DNA from: Marivivens donghaensis
GTDB taxonomy: Bacteria; Pseudomonadota; Alphaproteobacteria; Rhodobacterales; Rhodobacteraceae
Assembly: GCF_023541015.1 (NCBI RefSeq)
Contig: NZ_JALNPR010000007.1
Location: 61,738 to 125,737, forward strand
Reading direction: 5' to 3'
Length of the DNA: 64,000 bases
In this document: positions 1 to 8,380 of the stretch, piece by piece
Position numbering within the stretch: position 1 is the stretch's first letter
Layout: the number at the start of each line of letters is the position of its first letter
Position numbers and translations under genes: made by a program
Notes under the pieces: model-generated
The model's input: only the letters and a program-made list of their open reading frames with translations
Told to the model about the DNA's origin: nothing
Database searches by the model: none

Positions 1-954
1 GGGGGCGGCATTTGGTCGATGCACTTTGTTGCGATGCTCGGGCTGCAGTTACCGTTTGTGTTTTACTATGACGCCGCAGTTACGTTGACCTCGGCCTTGG
101 TCGCGATCCTTGTGGTCGGCACGGCGCTGTTGATCCTGCACTTTGGTAAACGCACACGGGCAAAGCTATTGCTCGCAGGTGTGATTGTCGGCGTTGGGAT
201 CGGCGCGATGCATTACATTGGCATGGCTGCGCTCGAATTGTGTCGAGCGGTCTATACGCCGCTTGGGATCGGGATTTCGATCGTGGCGTCCTGTGTGCTG
301 AGTGTGATCGCCTTTGGCATTGCTTACGGTCGGCGCAATCGGCGGAACATCTTGCTGGGCACTGTAGTATTTGGATTTGCAGTCTGTGGTGTGCACTTCG
401 TTGCGATTGCGGGGACGAACTTTGTTCAAATGCTTGTACCGTCACAGGTCGGGCCGATGATCGGGAACGAGACATTGGCGATTGGCGTTGTTCTGACGAG
501 CTTTGCTCTTTGTGGAGCGTTCTTGCTGTCGACGACGACGTTCTTGCCGTCGGAAAACGTGGCGGTGGCAGAGCCTGTCGAGGCGCAGCAAGTTGAAGAG
601 GTGGCAACACCCACGCCCATCGCAACCCGCCAGATCCCTTACGAACAAGAGGGTCGCACGCAGTTCATTGATGCGTCGAATGTGGCAGCTATTCGGGCCG
701 AAGGGCACTACACCTACATCTATACCAAGTCGGGCCAGTTCTTTTGTGCGTGGTCGATTGCGGATGCTACAAAACGCCTCGCGAATTCGAACTTTATTAA
801 GACCCACCGTAGCTATCTGGTGAACCCCGCGATGGTCACTGGTTTCGAACGGCTAAAGGACACGGGTGTCTGTTACTTCAATTTGCCCGAGCTTCCGAAG
901 GTTCCCGTGAGCCGTTCGCAGCTCAAACCTGTGCGTGACGTTTTAGGCGTTTAA
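1..954 (+). CDS. MHYT-LytTR membrane sensor/regulator, CoxC/CoxH type (5' truncated)
   Basis: The frame is open from base 1, and the codons before the first ATG (position 19) already encode the GIW-MH part of an MHYT motif, so the gene begins outside the window. The visible 317 residues hold an IWSMHF motif, a second MHYIGM motif about 60 residues later and a weaker VHFVAI copy, all within hydrophobic segments, then a linker and a C-terminal LytTR DNA-binding domain (last about 100 residues). MHYT-LytTR fusions are known from CO dehydrogenase clusters as CoxC and CoxH. MHYT domains are proposed to bind copper and sense diatomic gases; that role is inference here. It lies directly upstream of coxM and is the obvious candidate regulator of the operon. 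Choosing between the names coxC and coxH is not possible from this fragment. Confidence 0.85.
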   Translation, partial: GGGIWSMHFVAMLGLQLPFVFYYDAAVTLTSALVAILVVGTALLILHFGKRTRAKLLLAGVIVGVGIGAMHYIGMAALELCRAVYTPLGIGISIVASCVLSVIAFGIAYGRRNRRNILLGTVVFGFAVCGVHFVAIAGTNFVQMLVPSQVGPMIGNETLAIGVVLTSFALCGAFLLSTTTFLPSENVAVAEPVEAQQVEEVATPTPIATRQIPYEQEGRTQFIDASNVAAIRAEGHYTYIYTKSGQFFCAWSIADATKRLANSNFIKTHRSYLVNPAMVTGFERLKDTGVCYFNLPELPKVPVSRSQLKPVRDVLGV

Positions 955-960
955 CGCTTT

Positions 961-1013
961 CGCATTTCGTGCGGGCCTATTCGCGTTTCGTGAAAATTCC
1001 CTCGTTTTTCGCT
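961..1013 (+). promoter_or_regulatory. Three 21-bp-phased direct repeats upstream of coxM (candidate LytTR site)
   Basis: CGCATTTCGTG (961-971) recurs as CGCGTTTCGTG (982-992), and a weaker copy with the same TTTCG core lies at 1003-1013. The cores start at 965, 986 and 1007, exactly 21 bp apart, so they lie on one DNA face. LytTR regulators typically bind direct repeats with about two helical turns between centres. The array lies between a LytTR gene and coxM, some 80-130 bp before the coxM start. Confidence 0.55.
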
Positions 1014-1089
1014 GACGAACCGCTGACGGCGGTGTGCTTCGGTATGCAGTCTCCTCTCATCTGATCATTGCCGGCAGGGAGGGCCACTA

Positions 1090-1944
1090 ATGATTCCAGC
1101 CTCATTCGATTACCATCGACCATCCGATATGGACGGGGTCATCGCGCTCTTGAAGGAGCACGGTGACGACGCTCGTGTGTTGGCCGGTGGGCATAGCCTC
1201 ATTCCGATGATGAAACTCCGTATGGCAGAGGTGCCACACCTCATCGACCTTCAGTCGATCGAAAGTCTGCGCGGGATTTCCATCAACGGGTCACGCGTGA
1301 CCATCGGTGCGATGGTCACGCAGCATGATATCATCAACCACTCGGAGCTGACCAAGGTGGCTCCGATCATGCGCGAAACCTCATTGCAGATCGCGGACCC
1401 GCAGGTGCGGTACATGGGCACCGTCGGTGGCAACGTCGCGAACGGCGACCCAGGCAACGACATGCCGGGTTTGATGCAGTGCCTCGATGCGACGCTGCAT
1501 TTGGTGGGCCCCGATGGCACCCGCGAAGTTGCGGCTCGTGACTACTACGAGGCGGCATATGTCACTGCACGCGAAGAGGACGAAGTCCTCACCGCGATCA
1601 GCTTTGATGCGCCGTCGGGTGGGTATTCCTACGAAAAGCAGAAGCGCAAAATCGGCGACTATGCCACCGCTGCCGCTGCCGTCACCATCCAAACTTCAGG
1701 TGGCAAAGTGTCGAGCGCGTCTATCGCGATGACCAACCTCAGCGACGTGCCTGTGTGGTCCGAAGCTGCGGCTGATGCTCTGGTTGGCACCGCCTGCGAT
1801 GCAGACGCGATCAAAGCCGCCGTCAACGCGATGCTCGATGACATCGACCCGACCGAAGACAACCGCGGGCCAGTTGCGTTCAAACGCCATGTGGCCGGCA
1901 TCATCCTCACTCGCGCGATCACCCGCGCTTGGGACCGCGCGTAA
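1090..1944 (+). CDS. coxM: CO dehydrogenase medium (FAD-binding) subunit CoxM
   Basis: 284 residues, the normal length for the FAD subunit of Mo hydroxylases of the xanthine oxidase family. It passes electrons from the 2Fe-2S clusters of CoxS to FAD and on to the respiratory chain. The FAD signatures are present: AGGHSL near residue 32 and [11 protein letters not shown] near residue 113, followed by the C-terminal CO_deh_flav_C region. A GGAGG Shine-Dalgarno at 1078-1082 sets the start. It is the first gene of a coxMSLDEF run and is followed after 10 bases by coxS. The order medium-small-large is the classic aerobic CO dehydrogenase order, and the active-site loop in CoxL supports CO dehydrogenase over other hydroxylases. 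Confidence 0.95.
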   Translation: MIPASFDYHRPSDMDGVIALLKEHGDDARVLAGGHSLIPMMKLRMAEVPHLIDLQSIESLRGISINGSRVTIGAMVTQHDIINHSELTKVAPIMRETSLQIADPQVRYMGTVGGNVANGDPGNDMPGLMQCLDATLHLVGPDGTREVAARDYYEAAYVTAREEDEVLTAISFDAPSGGYSYEKQKRKIGDYATAAAAVTIQTSGGKVSSASIAMTNLSDVPVWSEAAADALVGTACDADAIKAAVNAMLDDIDPTEDNRGPVAFKRHVAGIILTRAITRAWDRA

Positions 1945-1954
1945 GGAGAGACCC

Positions 1955-2449
1955 ATGTCAAACAAGATGCACATCAAACTCAACGTGAACGGCGAGGGCC
2001 ACGAATTTCTGGCCGAACCGCGCGAACTGTTGATCTACACGCTGCGCGAACGCCTGAACATCACGGGTCCGCACATCGGCTGCGAAACGTCCCACTGTGG
2101 CGCTTGCACCGTCACCATCAACGGTAAGTCGGTGAAAGCCTGCACCATGTTCGTCGCCCAAGCTGACGGCGCAGACATCACCACCATCGAAGGTCTGGGC
2201 GGCCCCGACAACATGCACGTCCTGCAAGAAGCATTTCGTGAACACCACGGGCTTCAGTGCGGATACTGCACACCGGGCATGATCACACGGGCGTCCAAAC
2301 TGCTCGAAGAAAATCCAAACCCGACCGAAGAGGAAGTCCGCTTTGGCATGGCAGGGAACATCTGCCGCTGCACAGGCTACCAGAACATCGTGAAATCCAT
2401 CCTTGCCGCTGCAAGCGAGCTGAACGCCGCGAAGGAGGCCGCAGAATGA
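1955..2449 (+). CDS. coxS: CO dehydrogenase small (2Fe-2S) subunit CoxS
   Basis: 164 residues from the ATG at 1955, which follows an AAGGAGAG ribosome site formed over the coxM stop. A longer in-frame extension upstream overlaps coxM and is not believable. The N-terminal plant-type ferredoxin domain has the Cys set [10 protein letters not shown] plus a downstream Cys (KACTM). The C-terminal four-helix domain has QCGYCTPGM and GNICRCTGY, giving the two 2Fe-2S clusters of the family. It relays electrons from the Mo-Cu site in CoxL to FAD in CoxM. The stop overlaps the coxL start as ATGA, so the two are translationally coupled. Confidence 0.95.
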   Translation: MSNKMHIKLNVNGEGHEFLAEPRELLIYTLRERLNITGPHIGCETSHCGACTVTINGKSVKACTMFVAQADGADITTIEGLGGPDNMHVLQEAFREHHGLQCGYCTPGMITRASKLLEENPNPTEEEVRFGMAGNICRCTGYQNIVKSILAAASELNAAKEAAE

Positions 2450-4863
2450 AAGACCTGAACGAAGATCAAGTAGCGCGTTCCGCCAATCTCAAGGGCATGG
2501 GTTGCTCGCGCAAGCGGGTTGAGGACGCACGTTTCACCCAAGGCAAAGGCAACTACGTCGATGACGTGAAACTGCCCGGCATGCTGCACGGCGATTTCGT
2601 CCGTTCGCCCTATGCCCACGCGCGGATCAAATCCATTGATACGTCCAAGGCGATGGCGGTAGACGGTGTGATTGCTGTTCTGACGGCGGCTGACCTCGCT
2701 CCGCTGAACCTTCACTGGATGCCGACCCTTGCTGGCGACAAACAGATGGTTCTGGCGGATGGTAAAGTTCTGTTCCAAGGGCAAGAGGTTGCCTTTGTCG
2801 TCGCCAAAGATCGCTTTATCGCGGCTGACGCGGTCGAACTGGTCGAAGTCGATTACGAAGAACTGCCCGTGATTGTGAACCCGTTCGAGGCGCTGCAATC
2901 CGATGTGGTTCTGCGCGAAGACATCGCCGACCAGAAAGAAGGCGCGCATGGTCCGCGTAAGCATCACAACCACATCTTTACGTGGGAAGCAGGCGAAGAG
3001 GCCGCAACCAACGACGTGATCGACAACGCCGAAGTCGTCGCGACCGAAACCATGTATTATCACCGCACGCACCCGTGCCCGCTGGAAACCTGCGGCTCGG
3101 TCGCGTCGATGGACAAGGTGAACGGCAAGCTCACCGTTTGGGGCACGTTCCAAGCACCGCACGTGGTGCGGACCGTCGCGTCCCTTCTGTCGGGTATCGA
3201 AGAGCACAACATCCGTGTGATTTCCCCCGACATTGGTGGCGGCTTTGGTAATAAAGTGGGCGTTTATCCAGGCTACGTCTGTTCGATCGTTGCATCCATC
3301 GTAACGGGAAAGCCCGTGAAGTGGATCGAGGACCGTATGGAAAACCTCATGTCCACCGCGTTTGCTCGCGATTACTGGATGACGGGTAAAATCGCTGCAA
3401 CCAAGGACGGCAAAATCACTGGCCTTCATTGCCACGTGACCGCTGACCACGGCGCGTTCGACGCTTGTGCGGACCCGACCAAGTTCCCCGCCGGCTTTAT
3501 GAACATCTGCACGGGGTCCTATGACATCCCGACCGCTTACCTCGCGGTTGATGGTGTCTACACGAACAAAGCACCGGGTGGCGTGTCCTACCGTTGTTCG
3601 TTCCGTGTGACCGAAGCGGTCTATTTCATCGAGCGGATGATCGAAGTCCTCGCGATTGAGTTGAATATGGATGCGGCAGAGCTGCGTCGCATCAACTTTA
3701 TCAAGAAAGACCAGTTCCCCTATCAGTCGGCTCTCGGCTGGGAATATGACTCGGGCGATTATCACACCGCATGGGATAAGGCGCTGAAGGCGGTCGACTA
3801 CGAAGGGCTGCGCAAAGAGCAGGCCGAACGCGTTGAGGCGTTCAAACGTGGTGAAACCCGTTCGCTCATGGGGATCGGCCTGTCCTTCTTTACGGAGATC
3901 GTCGGGGCAGGACCTGTGAAGAACTGCGATATCCTCGGCATGGGTATGTTCGATAGCTGCGAAATCCGTATCCACCCGACAGGGTCCGCGATTGCGCGTC
4001 TGGGTACCATTTCGCAGGGGCAGGGTCACGCGACAACCTTTGCGCAGATCCTTGCGTCCGAGATTGGTCTACCAGCGGATAGCATCACCATCGAAGAAGG
4101 TGACACCGACACCGCGCCATATGGTCTGGGCACCTACGGGTCCCGTTCGACCCCAGTGGCAGGTGCGGCAACCGCTCTCGCTGGTCGGAAAATCCGTGCC
4201 AAAGCGCAGATGATCGCGGCGTACCTCCTTGAGGTGCATGACGATGACCTCGAGTGGGACATTGACCGCTTTGTCGTGAAGGGTGCGCCTGAACGGTTCA
4301 AGACCATGAAGGAAATCGCTTATGCGGCGTATAATCAGGCCATCCCAGGGGTTGAGCCGGGCTTAGAGGCTGTCAGCTACTACGATCCGCCGAACATGAC
4401 TTACCCCTTCGGTGCCTACGTCTGCGTCATGGATATCGACGTGGATACTGGCGTCCAGACCATCCGCCGCTTCTATGCGCTGGACGACTGCGGCACACGT
4501 ATCAACCCGATGATCATCGAAGGTCAGGTGCATGGTGGTTTGACCGAAGCTCTTGCCGTCGCACTGGGCCAAGAGATCGCCTACGACGATATGGGCAACG
4601 TGAAAACGGGGACGTTGATGGACTTCTTCCTGCCGACTGCATGGGAAGTGCCGAACTACGAAACCGACCACACCGTCACTCCGTCGCCGCACCATCCAAT
4701 CGGTGCCAAGGGCGTGGGCGAAAGCCCGCACGTCGGTGGTGTCCCGTGTTTCTCGAACGCTGTGAACGATGCGTTCCGTGCGTTTGGCAACCGTCACACC
4801 CACATGCCGCACGACCATTGGCGGATTTGGCAGACGGCGAACAAGCTCGGTCTGCACGGCTAA
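2446..4863 (+). CDS. coxL: CO dehydrogenase large (Mo-Cu) subunit CoxL, form I
   Basis: 805 residues from the ATG at 2446, which overlaps the coxS stop; the reading frame extends further upstream but only inside coxS. CoxL binds molybdopterin cytosine dinucleotide and the [CuSMoO2] centre that oxidises CO to CO2. The diagnostic active-site loop reads V-S-Y-R-C-S-F-R, with the copper-ligand Cys as residue 384 (codon 3595-3597). Form I enzymes have AYXCSFR, so this is form I with Ala replaced by Ser. Form II would read AYRGAGR. Other family motifs seen are GGGFGNK (residues 265-271), [11 protein letters not shown] and the C-terminal GAKGVGESP near the catalytic Glu. A long antisense frame here is a shadow of this gene. 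Confidence 0.95.
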   Translation: MKDLNEDQVARSANLKGMGCSRKRVEDARFTQGKGNYVDDVKLPGMLHGDFVRSPYAHARIKSIDTSKAMAVDGVIAVLTAADLAPLNLHWMPTLAGDKQMVLADGKVLFQGQEVAFVVAKDRFIAADAVELVEVDYEELPVIVNPFEALQSDVVLREDIADQKEGAHGPRKHHNHIFTWEAGEEAATNDVIDNAEVVATETMYYHRTHPCPLETCGSVASMDKVNGKLTVWGTFQAPHVVRTVASLLSGIEEHNIRVISPDIGGGFGNKVGVYPGYVCSIVASIVTGKPVKWIEDRMENLMSTAFARDYWMTGKIAATKDGKITGLHCHVTADHGAFDACADPTKFPAGFMNICTGSYDIPTAYLAVDGVYTNKAPGGVSYRCSFRVTEAVYFIERMIEVLAIELNMDAAELRRINFIKKDQFPYQSALGWEYDSGDYHTAWDKALKAVDYEGLRKEQAERVEAFKRGETRSLMGIGLSFFTEIVGAGPVKNCDILGMGMFDSCEIRIHPTGSAIARLGTISQGQGHATTFAQILASEIGLPADSITIEEGDTDTAPYGLGTYGSRSTPVAGAATALAGRKIRAKAQMIAAYLLEVHDDDLEWDIDRFVVKGAPERFKTMKEIAYAAYNQAIPGVEPGLEAVSYYDPPNMTYPFGAYVCVMDIDVDTGVQTIRRFYALDDCGTRINPMIIEGQVHGGLTEALAVALGQEIAYDDMGNVKTGTLMDFFLPTAWEVPNYETDHTVTPSPHHPIGAKGVGESPHVGGVPCFSNAVNDAFRAFGNRHTHMPHDHWRIWQTANKLGLHG

Positions 4864-4916
4864 ATCGGAACGGGCTGCCCTGTCATGGGGCGGCCCACCT
4901 TTGATGGGTTGAAGTC

Positions 4917-5789
4917 ATGGATTGCACCGCGCTCAAAACCGCTATGGCGGAACAGGGATATGTTGTTTCTGATGATCTGGCGATGGCCGTTCATCTGGCG
5001 CTCGCCCTTGGTCGTCCGCTTCTTCTTGAAGGGGCAGCAGGTGTCGGCAAGACAGAGATTGCGCGGGTACTGGCCGCGGTCCAAGACACGAAACTGATCC
5101 GGCTTCAGTGCTATGAGGGTTTGGATGCGTCACAAGCCATCTATGAATGGAATTACCAAAAGCAGCTTCTTTCGATCCGCGCTGCCGCTGATGGTGGCAC
5201 AGCGAAAGAGGTAGAAGCACGGATATTTTCCGAAGAGTTCCTGCTAGAGCGCCCGCTCTTAGCCGCGATCCGTCAGGATAAGGCGCCCGTTCTGCTGGTC
5301 GATGAGATCGACCGCGCGGACGAAGAGTTCGAGGCGTTCCTCCTCGAAATCCTATCGGATTTCCAAATCACGATCCCCGAATTAGGCACTATTACAGCCC
5401 AATCGCGCCCTATCGTGATCCTGACGGCCAACGGCACGCGGGATCTATCGGACGCTTTGCGGCGGCGCTGCCTCTATGCGCATGTCGATTATCCCGACCG
5501 CCAGACTGAACTGTCGATCCTCAAGGCGCGCTGTCCAGAGGTCGAGGTGCAGCTTGCCAATCAGATCATCGGTTTTGTTCAGAGCCTGCGCAAAGAGCAA
5601 TTGGAAAAGACGCCCGGCATTGCAGAGATGCTCGATTTTGCGGCGGCTCTGATTGGGCTTGGCGTGACTGATCTGACCCATGATCCTGTGATCCTGCAGG
5701 CGACGATGGCAACGCTTTTGAAGACAGAGAGCGACCGCTTTAACATCACGACCGAGATCACACAGCGGCTCGCGGGGAAGGCAGCATGA
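4917..5789 (+). CDS. coxD: MoxR-family AAA+ ATPase CoxD
   Basis: 290 residues. Walker A is GAAGVGKT at residues 39-46, Walker B is LLVDEIDR near residue 120, and a sensor/arginine-finger region (DALRRRC) follows. In Oligotropha carboxidovorans CoxD is a membrane-associated ATPase needed to assemble the [CuSMoO2] centre in CoxL after the apoenzyme is folded. Here it follows coxL by 53 bases and overlaps coxE by ATGA, matching the usual MoxR ATPase plus von Willebrand A pairing. The ATG at 4917 is the first start that keeps the standard N-terminal helix before Walker A. Confidence 0.93.
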   Translation: MDCTALKTAMAEQGYVVSDDLAMAVHLALALGRPLLLEGAAGVGKTEIARVLAAVQDTKLIRLQCYEGLDASQAIYEWNYQKQLLSIRAAADGGTAKEVEARIFSEEFLLERPLLAAIRQDKAPVLLVDEIDRADEEFEAFLLEILSDFQITIPELGTITAQSRPIVILTANGTRDLSDALRRRCLYAHVDYPDRQTELSILKARCPEVEVQLANQIIGFVQSLRKEQLEKTPGIAEMLDFAAALIGLGVTDLTHDPVILQATMATLLKTESDRFNITTEITQRLAGKAA

Positions 5790-6967
5790 CGCGGGTCACG
5801 AAATTCTCGGGCCGCGATGCGGGGCCTTCTGCGCGGATGGCAGGGTTTATGGCGCATCTACGGGACAACGGGCTTCGCGTCGGCGTAAGCGAGGCCGAAG
5901 CTGCGCTGACGGCTTTGACACAGGTTGATCCCCATGACCCGACCCAATCGCGCTGTGCGCTCAAGGCAGTGCTGACGGGTTGTGCCGAAGAAAACGCGCG
6001 GTTCGATGACCTTTTCGATAGTTTCTGGATGAACGGGGGCAAGGTGAAAGAGCGGGTTATGCCATCGCTCAACACCCTGTCGGATAGCGTTCATTCTTCG
6101 CGCTCGGCTGAGGGCGAACAGGCGGGCGGTGGCAGGGGAGAAGCCACCGCCCCCGACGGATCAGATGGCGAAGCGGATGCCGATGGCGAAGGTAAACTTG
6201 TCGCCACGACCTTGCGCCAAAAGATGAAGCGCGACCTGCGTGATGTGGTGCAAACGGACGACATCCGCGAGGCTGAAGAGATCGCACGACGGCTTGGCAT
6301 TGCCTTGCGGCATCGTCGGTCACGGCGACGCAAAGCGGCGCAAAAGGGTGATCGTATCCATTTCCGCAAACTTATTCGGCAGAGCCTCCAGACGGGCGGC
6401 GAACCCATTCGACTGCCAAAGAAATCCCGCCCTGATCGGCCGCAAAAGATCGTCGCCATTTGCGATGTGTCTGGGTCGATGACGCTCTATGCGCAGGTGT
6501 TTCTGGCCTTCATTGCGGGGCTGATGCGGTCGGATGATACGGCGGATGCCTATCTGTTCCACACCCGTCTTGTGCGGATCGCCGAGGCCCTGCGCGACCG
6601 TGATCCTCTGCGGGCATTGGGGCGTCTGTCGGTGCTCGCCGATGGTTTTGGCGGGGGGTCGAAGATCGGTGAATCCCTCATGCAATTCGCTCGAACCTAT
6701 GCCCGTAAATTTGTGGACGGTCGGACAGTCGTGATGATTTTGTCGGACGGTTACGACACTGGATCTGCTGATGAATTGGGCGAGGCGATGCGTCTTTTGA
6801 AAAAACGTGGCTGCAAGGTGATCTGGCTTAACCCATTGAAAGGGTGGAAAGATTACGAACCCGTTGCAGCAGGTATGGCTGCCGCGCTTCCCTACGTTGA
6901 TCTTTTTCGTCCTGCCAATCGGCTGGCCGATCTTGCCGCCCTTGAACCGGAGTTAATGCGCCTATGA
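5786..6967 (+). CDS. coxE: von Willebrand A domain protein CoxE
   Basis: 393 residues. The C-terminal half is a von Willebrand factor A domain with an intact metal-ion-dependent adhesion motif DVSGSM starting near residue 227, and later ILSDGYDTG. The N-terminal half carries a low-complexity acidic linker (DGSDGEADADGEG) typical of CoxE-like proteins. CoxE works with the MoxR ATPase CoxD in copper and sulfur insertion into the CO dehydrogenase active site; the exact step is not settled. It overlaps coxD upstream and coxF downstream by ATGA, so D, E and F should be made at linked levels. Confidence 0.92.
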   Translation: MTRVTKFSGRDAGPSARMAGFMAHLRDNGLRVGVSEAEAALTALTQVDPHDPTQSRCALKAVLTGCAEENARFDDLFDSFWMNGGKVKERVMPSLNTLSDSVHSSRSAEGEQAGGGRGEATAPDGSDGEADADGEGKLVATTLRQKMKRDLRDVVQTDDIREAEEIARRLGIALRHRRSRRRKAAQKGDRIHFRKLIRQSLQTGGEPIRLPKKSRPDRPQKIVAICDVSGSMTLYAQVFLAFIAGLMRSDDTADAYLFHTRLVRIAEALRDRDPLRALGRLSVLADGFGGGSKIGESLMQFARTYARKFVDGRTVVMILSDGYDTGSADELGEAMRLLKKRGCKVIWLNPLKGWKDYEPVAAGMAAALPYVDLFRPANRLADLAALEPELMRL

Positions 6968-7764
6968 TGACCGCTAAATTCTCTGACATGACGTTACAAG
7001 ACCTCGCTCAATCACTGTCCGAGCGGGGCGAACCCTACGCCATCGCGACCGTCATTCGAACGGTCGGGCTGACGGCCGCGAAACCCGGTGCGAAGGCGAT
7101 TTTGAACCATGAGGGCCAGATCATTGAGGGTTGGATTGGCGGCGGATGTGTTCGTTCGGCCCTAACCAAAGCGGCGATCAAAGCATTGGAACTGGGCGAT
7201 CCTCAGTTGATTTCTTTGGCCCCCGCCGAAGTGCTGGCTGATCTGTCGGTTGAGGCAGGGTCAGAGGTGAATGGCGTACGTTACGCCCGCAATGGATGCC
7301 CGTCCAAAGGGTCGCTCGATATTTTTGTGGAGCCCGTTTTGCCGATGCCTGAACTGTTCATTTACGGGATGTCGCCTGTTGCACGTGCGCTCGCCAGCCT
7401 CGCGCCGCGGTTCCAATGGTCGGTCGAAACGGTGACGGCAGAGGACGGGGCGAAACCGCTGCCGCAGGGCGCACGTCGTATGATCGTTGTGGCGACCCAA
7501 GGCAAAGACGACATGGCTGCGCTGACGGCTGCGTTGGCAACGGATGCCGAACACATCGCCTTTGTTGCGAGCCGCAAGAAGTGGGCCTCGCTGTCTGAAA
7601 AATTGCAAAGTTCAGGTGTAACGGAGACTGCTTTGGCGCGTGTTCAAGCCCCCGCGGGCCTCGCGATTGATGCGGTTACACCAGATGAGATCGCCTTGTC
7701 GATCCTAGCCCAGCTGACGCAATTGCGCCGCGCAAAACATCGGACGGAGGACGACAATGTCTGA
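6964..7764 (+). CDS. coxF: XdhC/CoxF-family maturation factor CoxF
   Basis: 266 residues. The N-terminal XdhC/CoxI domain has the AKPGAKA stretch and the GWIGGGC motif near residue 60; the C-terminal half resembles the XdhC Rossmann domain (PELFIYG...VARAL). XdhC-family proteins bind the molybdenum cofactor and assist its sulfuration and insertion into xanthine dehydrogenase-type enzymes, so this is expected to load CoxL. Position after coxE makes coxF the best name; coxI is the related alternative. Two adjacent ATG codons (6964, 6967) could serve as start. Its last 8 bases overlap the start of a 40-codon reading frame. Confidence 0.9.
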   Translation: MMTAKFSDMTLQDLAQSLSERGEPYAIATVIRTVGLTAAKPGAKAILNHEGQIIEGWIGGGCVRSALTKAAIKALELGDPQLISLAPAEVLADLSVEAGSEVNGVRYARNGCPSKGSLDIFVEPVLPMPELFIYGMSPVARALASLAPRFQWSVETVTAEDGAKPLPQGARRMIVVATQGKDDMAALTAALATDAEHIAFVASRKKWASLSEKLQSSGVTETALARVQAPAGLAIDAVTPDEIALSILAQLTQLRRAKHRTEDDNV

Positions 7765-7879
7765 TCCGACTCCGACCGAGAAAACCACTCTTCAGCGGTT
7801 GGTAGATGCCGTGAAACCTCGCCCTCTGACGCCAGAACAGGCTGCAGTTTTGGCGACCGTGAAATTCCCCTGTTGTTGA
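7757..7879 (+). CDS. 40-residue peptide ending in FPCC, between coxF and coxG
   Basis: ATG at 7757 lies 8 bases before the end of coxF and is preceded by GGAGG at 7745-7749, an excellent ribosome site. The frame ends at TGA 7877-7879, 13 bases before coxG. The product is hydrophilic, has a TLQRLVDAVKPRPLTPEQ core, and ends in Lys-Phe-Pro-Cys-Cys. I do not recognise a family. The adjacent C-terminal cysteines and the site among CO dehydrogenase maturation genes make a thiol or copper-handling role conceivable, but that is inference. It is too short for standard gene calling and is probably missing from most annotations. Confidence 0.7.
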   Translation: MSDPTPTEKTTLQRLVDAVKPRPLTPEQAAVLATVKFPCC

Positions 7880-7892
7880 AAAGGACACACTG

Positions 7893-8345
7893 ATGGAACT
7901 CAAAGACGAAATTCTGATCGATGCCCCCAAAGACCGCGTTTATGCCGCCTTGAACGATCCAGAGATCCTCAAGCAATGCATTCCAGGCTGTGAGGAATTG
8001 ATCCAGCATTCCGACACCGAACTTCAAGCCAAGGTTGTCCTGAAGATCGGACCTGTGAAGGCAAAGTTCAGCGGGAATGTGACGCTTGATAAATCGGGTG
8101 CGCCAGATGCGTTTTCGCTGACGGGGCAGGGGAACGGTGGTGCCGCGGGCCACGCCAAAGGCGGCGCAGATGTGACGCTGACCGAGGTCGACGGTAAAAC
8201 CATGCTGACCTACGAAGCGAAGGCCGAGATTGGTGGCAAGCTTGCCCAGCTTGGTAGTCGTTTGATCCAAGGCACGGCGAAGAAGCTGGCGGGTGCGTTC
8301 TTTACCAAATTCGCCGAAGTAATCACTGAAACCGCTGAGGCATAA
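7893..8345 (+). CDS. coxG: CoxG-family SRPBCC protein
   Basis: 150 residues of CoxG family (SRPBCC/START-like fold): N-terminal DEILIDAPKDRVYAALNDPE, then IPGCEEL and the QGTAKKLAGAFFTKF helix. In Oligotropha CoxG helps recruit CO dehydrogenase to the cytoplasmic membrane, but that protein is longer and has a C-terminal membrane anchor; this one stops right after the SRPBCC domain and has no hydrophobic tail. It is the last gene of the run and is followed directly by a strong hairpin. A ribosome site (AAAAGGA) precedes the ATG. Many short proteins of this kind sit in Mo-hydroxylase operons, so the family call is firm and the anchoring role uncertain. Confidence 0.88.
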   Translation: MELKDEILIDAPKDRVYAALNDPEILKQCIPGCEELIQHSDTELQAKVVLKIGPVKAKFSGNVTLDKSGAPDAFSLTGQGNGGAAGHAKGGADVTLTEVDGKTMLTYEAKAEIGGKLAQLGSRLIQGTAKKLAGAFFTKFAEVITETAEA

Positions 8346-8352
8346 AATGACA

Positions 8353-8379
8353 AAGGGCGGCCCAGTTGGTGCCGCCCTT
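8353..8379. terminator. Bidirectional hairpin terminator between coxG and the MFS gene
   Basis: A perfect 9-bp stem, AAGGGCGGC (8353-8361) with GCCGCCCTT (8371-8379), and a 9-base loop. It lies between the coxG stop and the convergent end of the minus-strand gene at 8381, so it can end transcription from both sides. Confidence 0.8.
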
Positions 8380-8380
8380 C

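Noticed and set aside
2377..4029. 550-codon open frame antisense to coxL
   Set aside because: Shadow of a high-G+C gene; no ribosome site, no family features, and coxL is unmistakable on the other strand.
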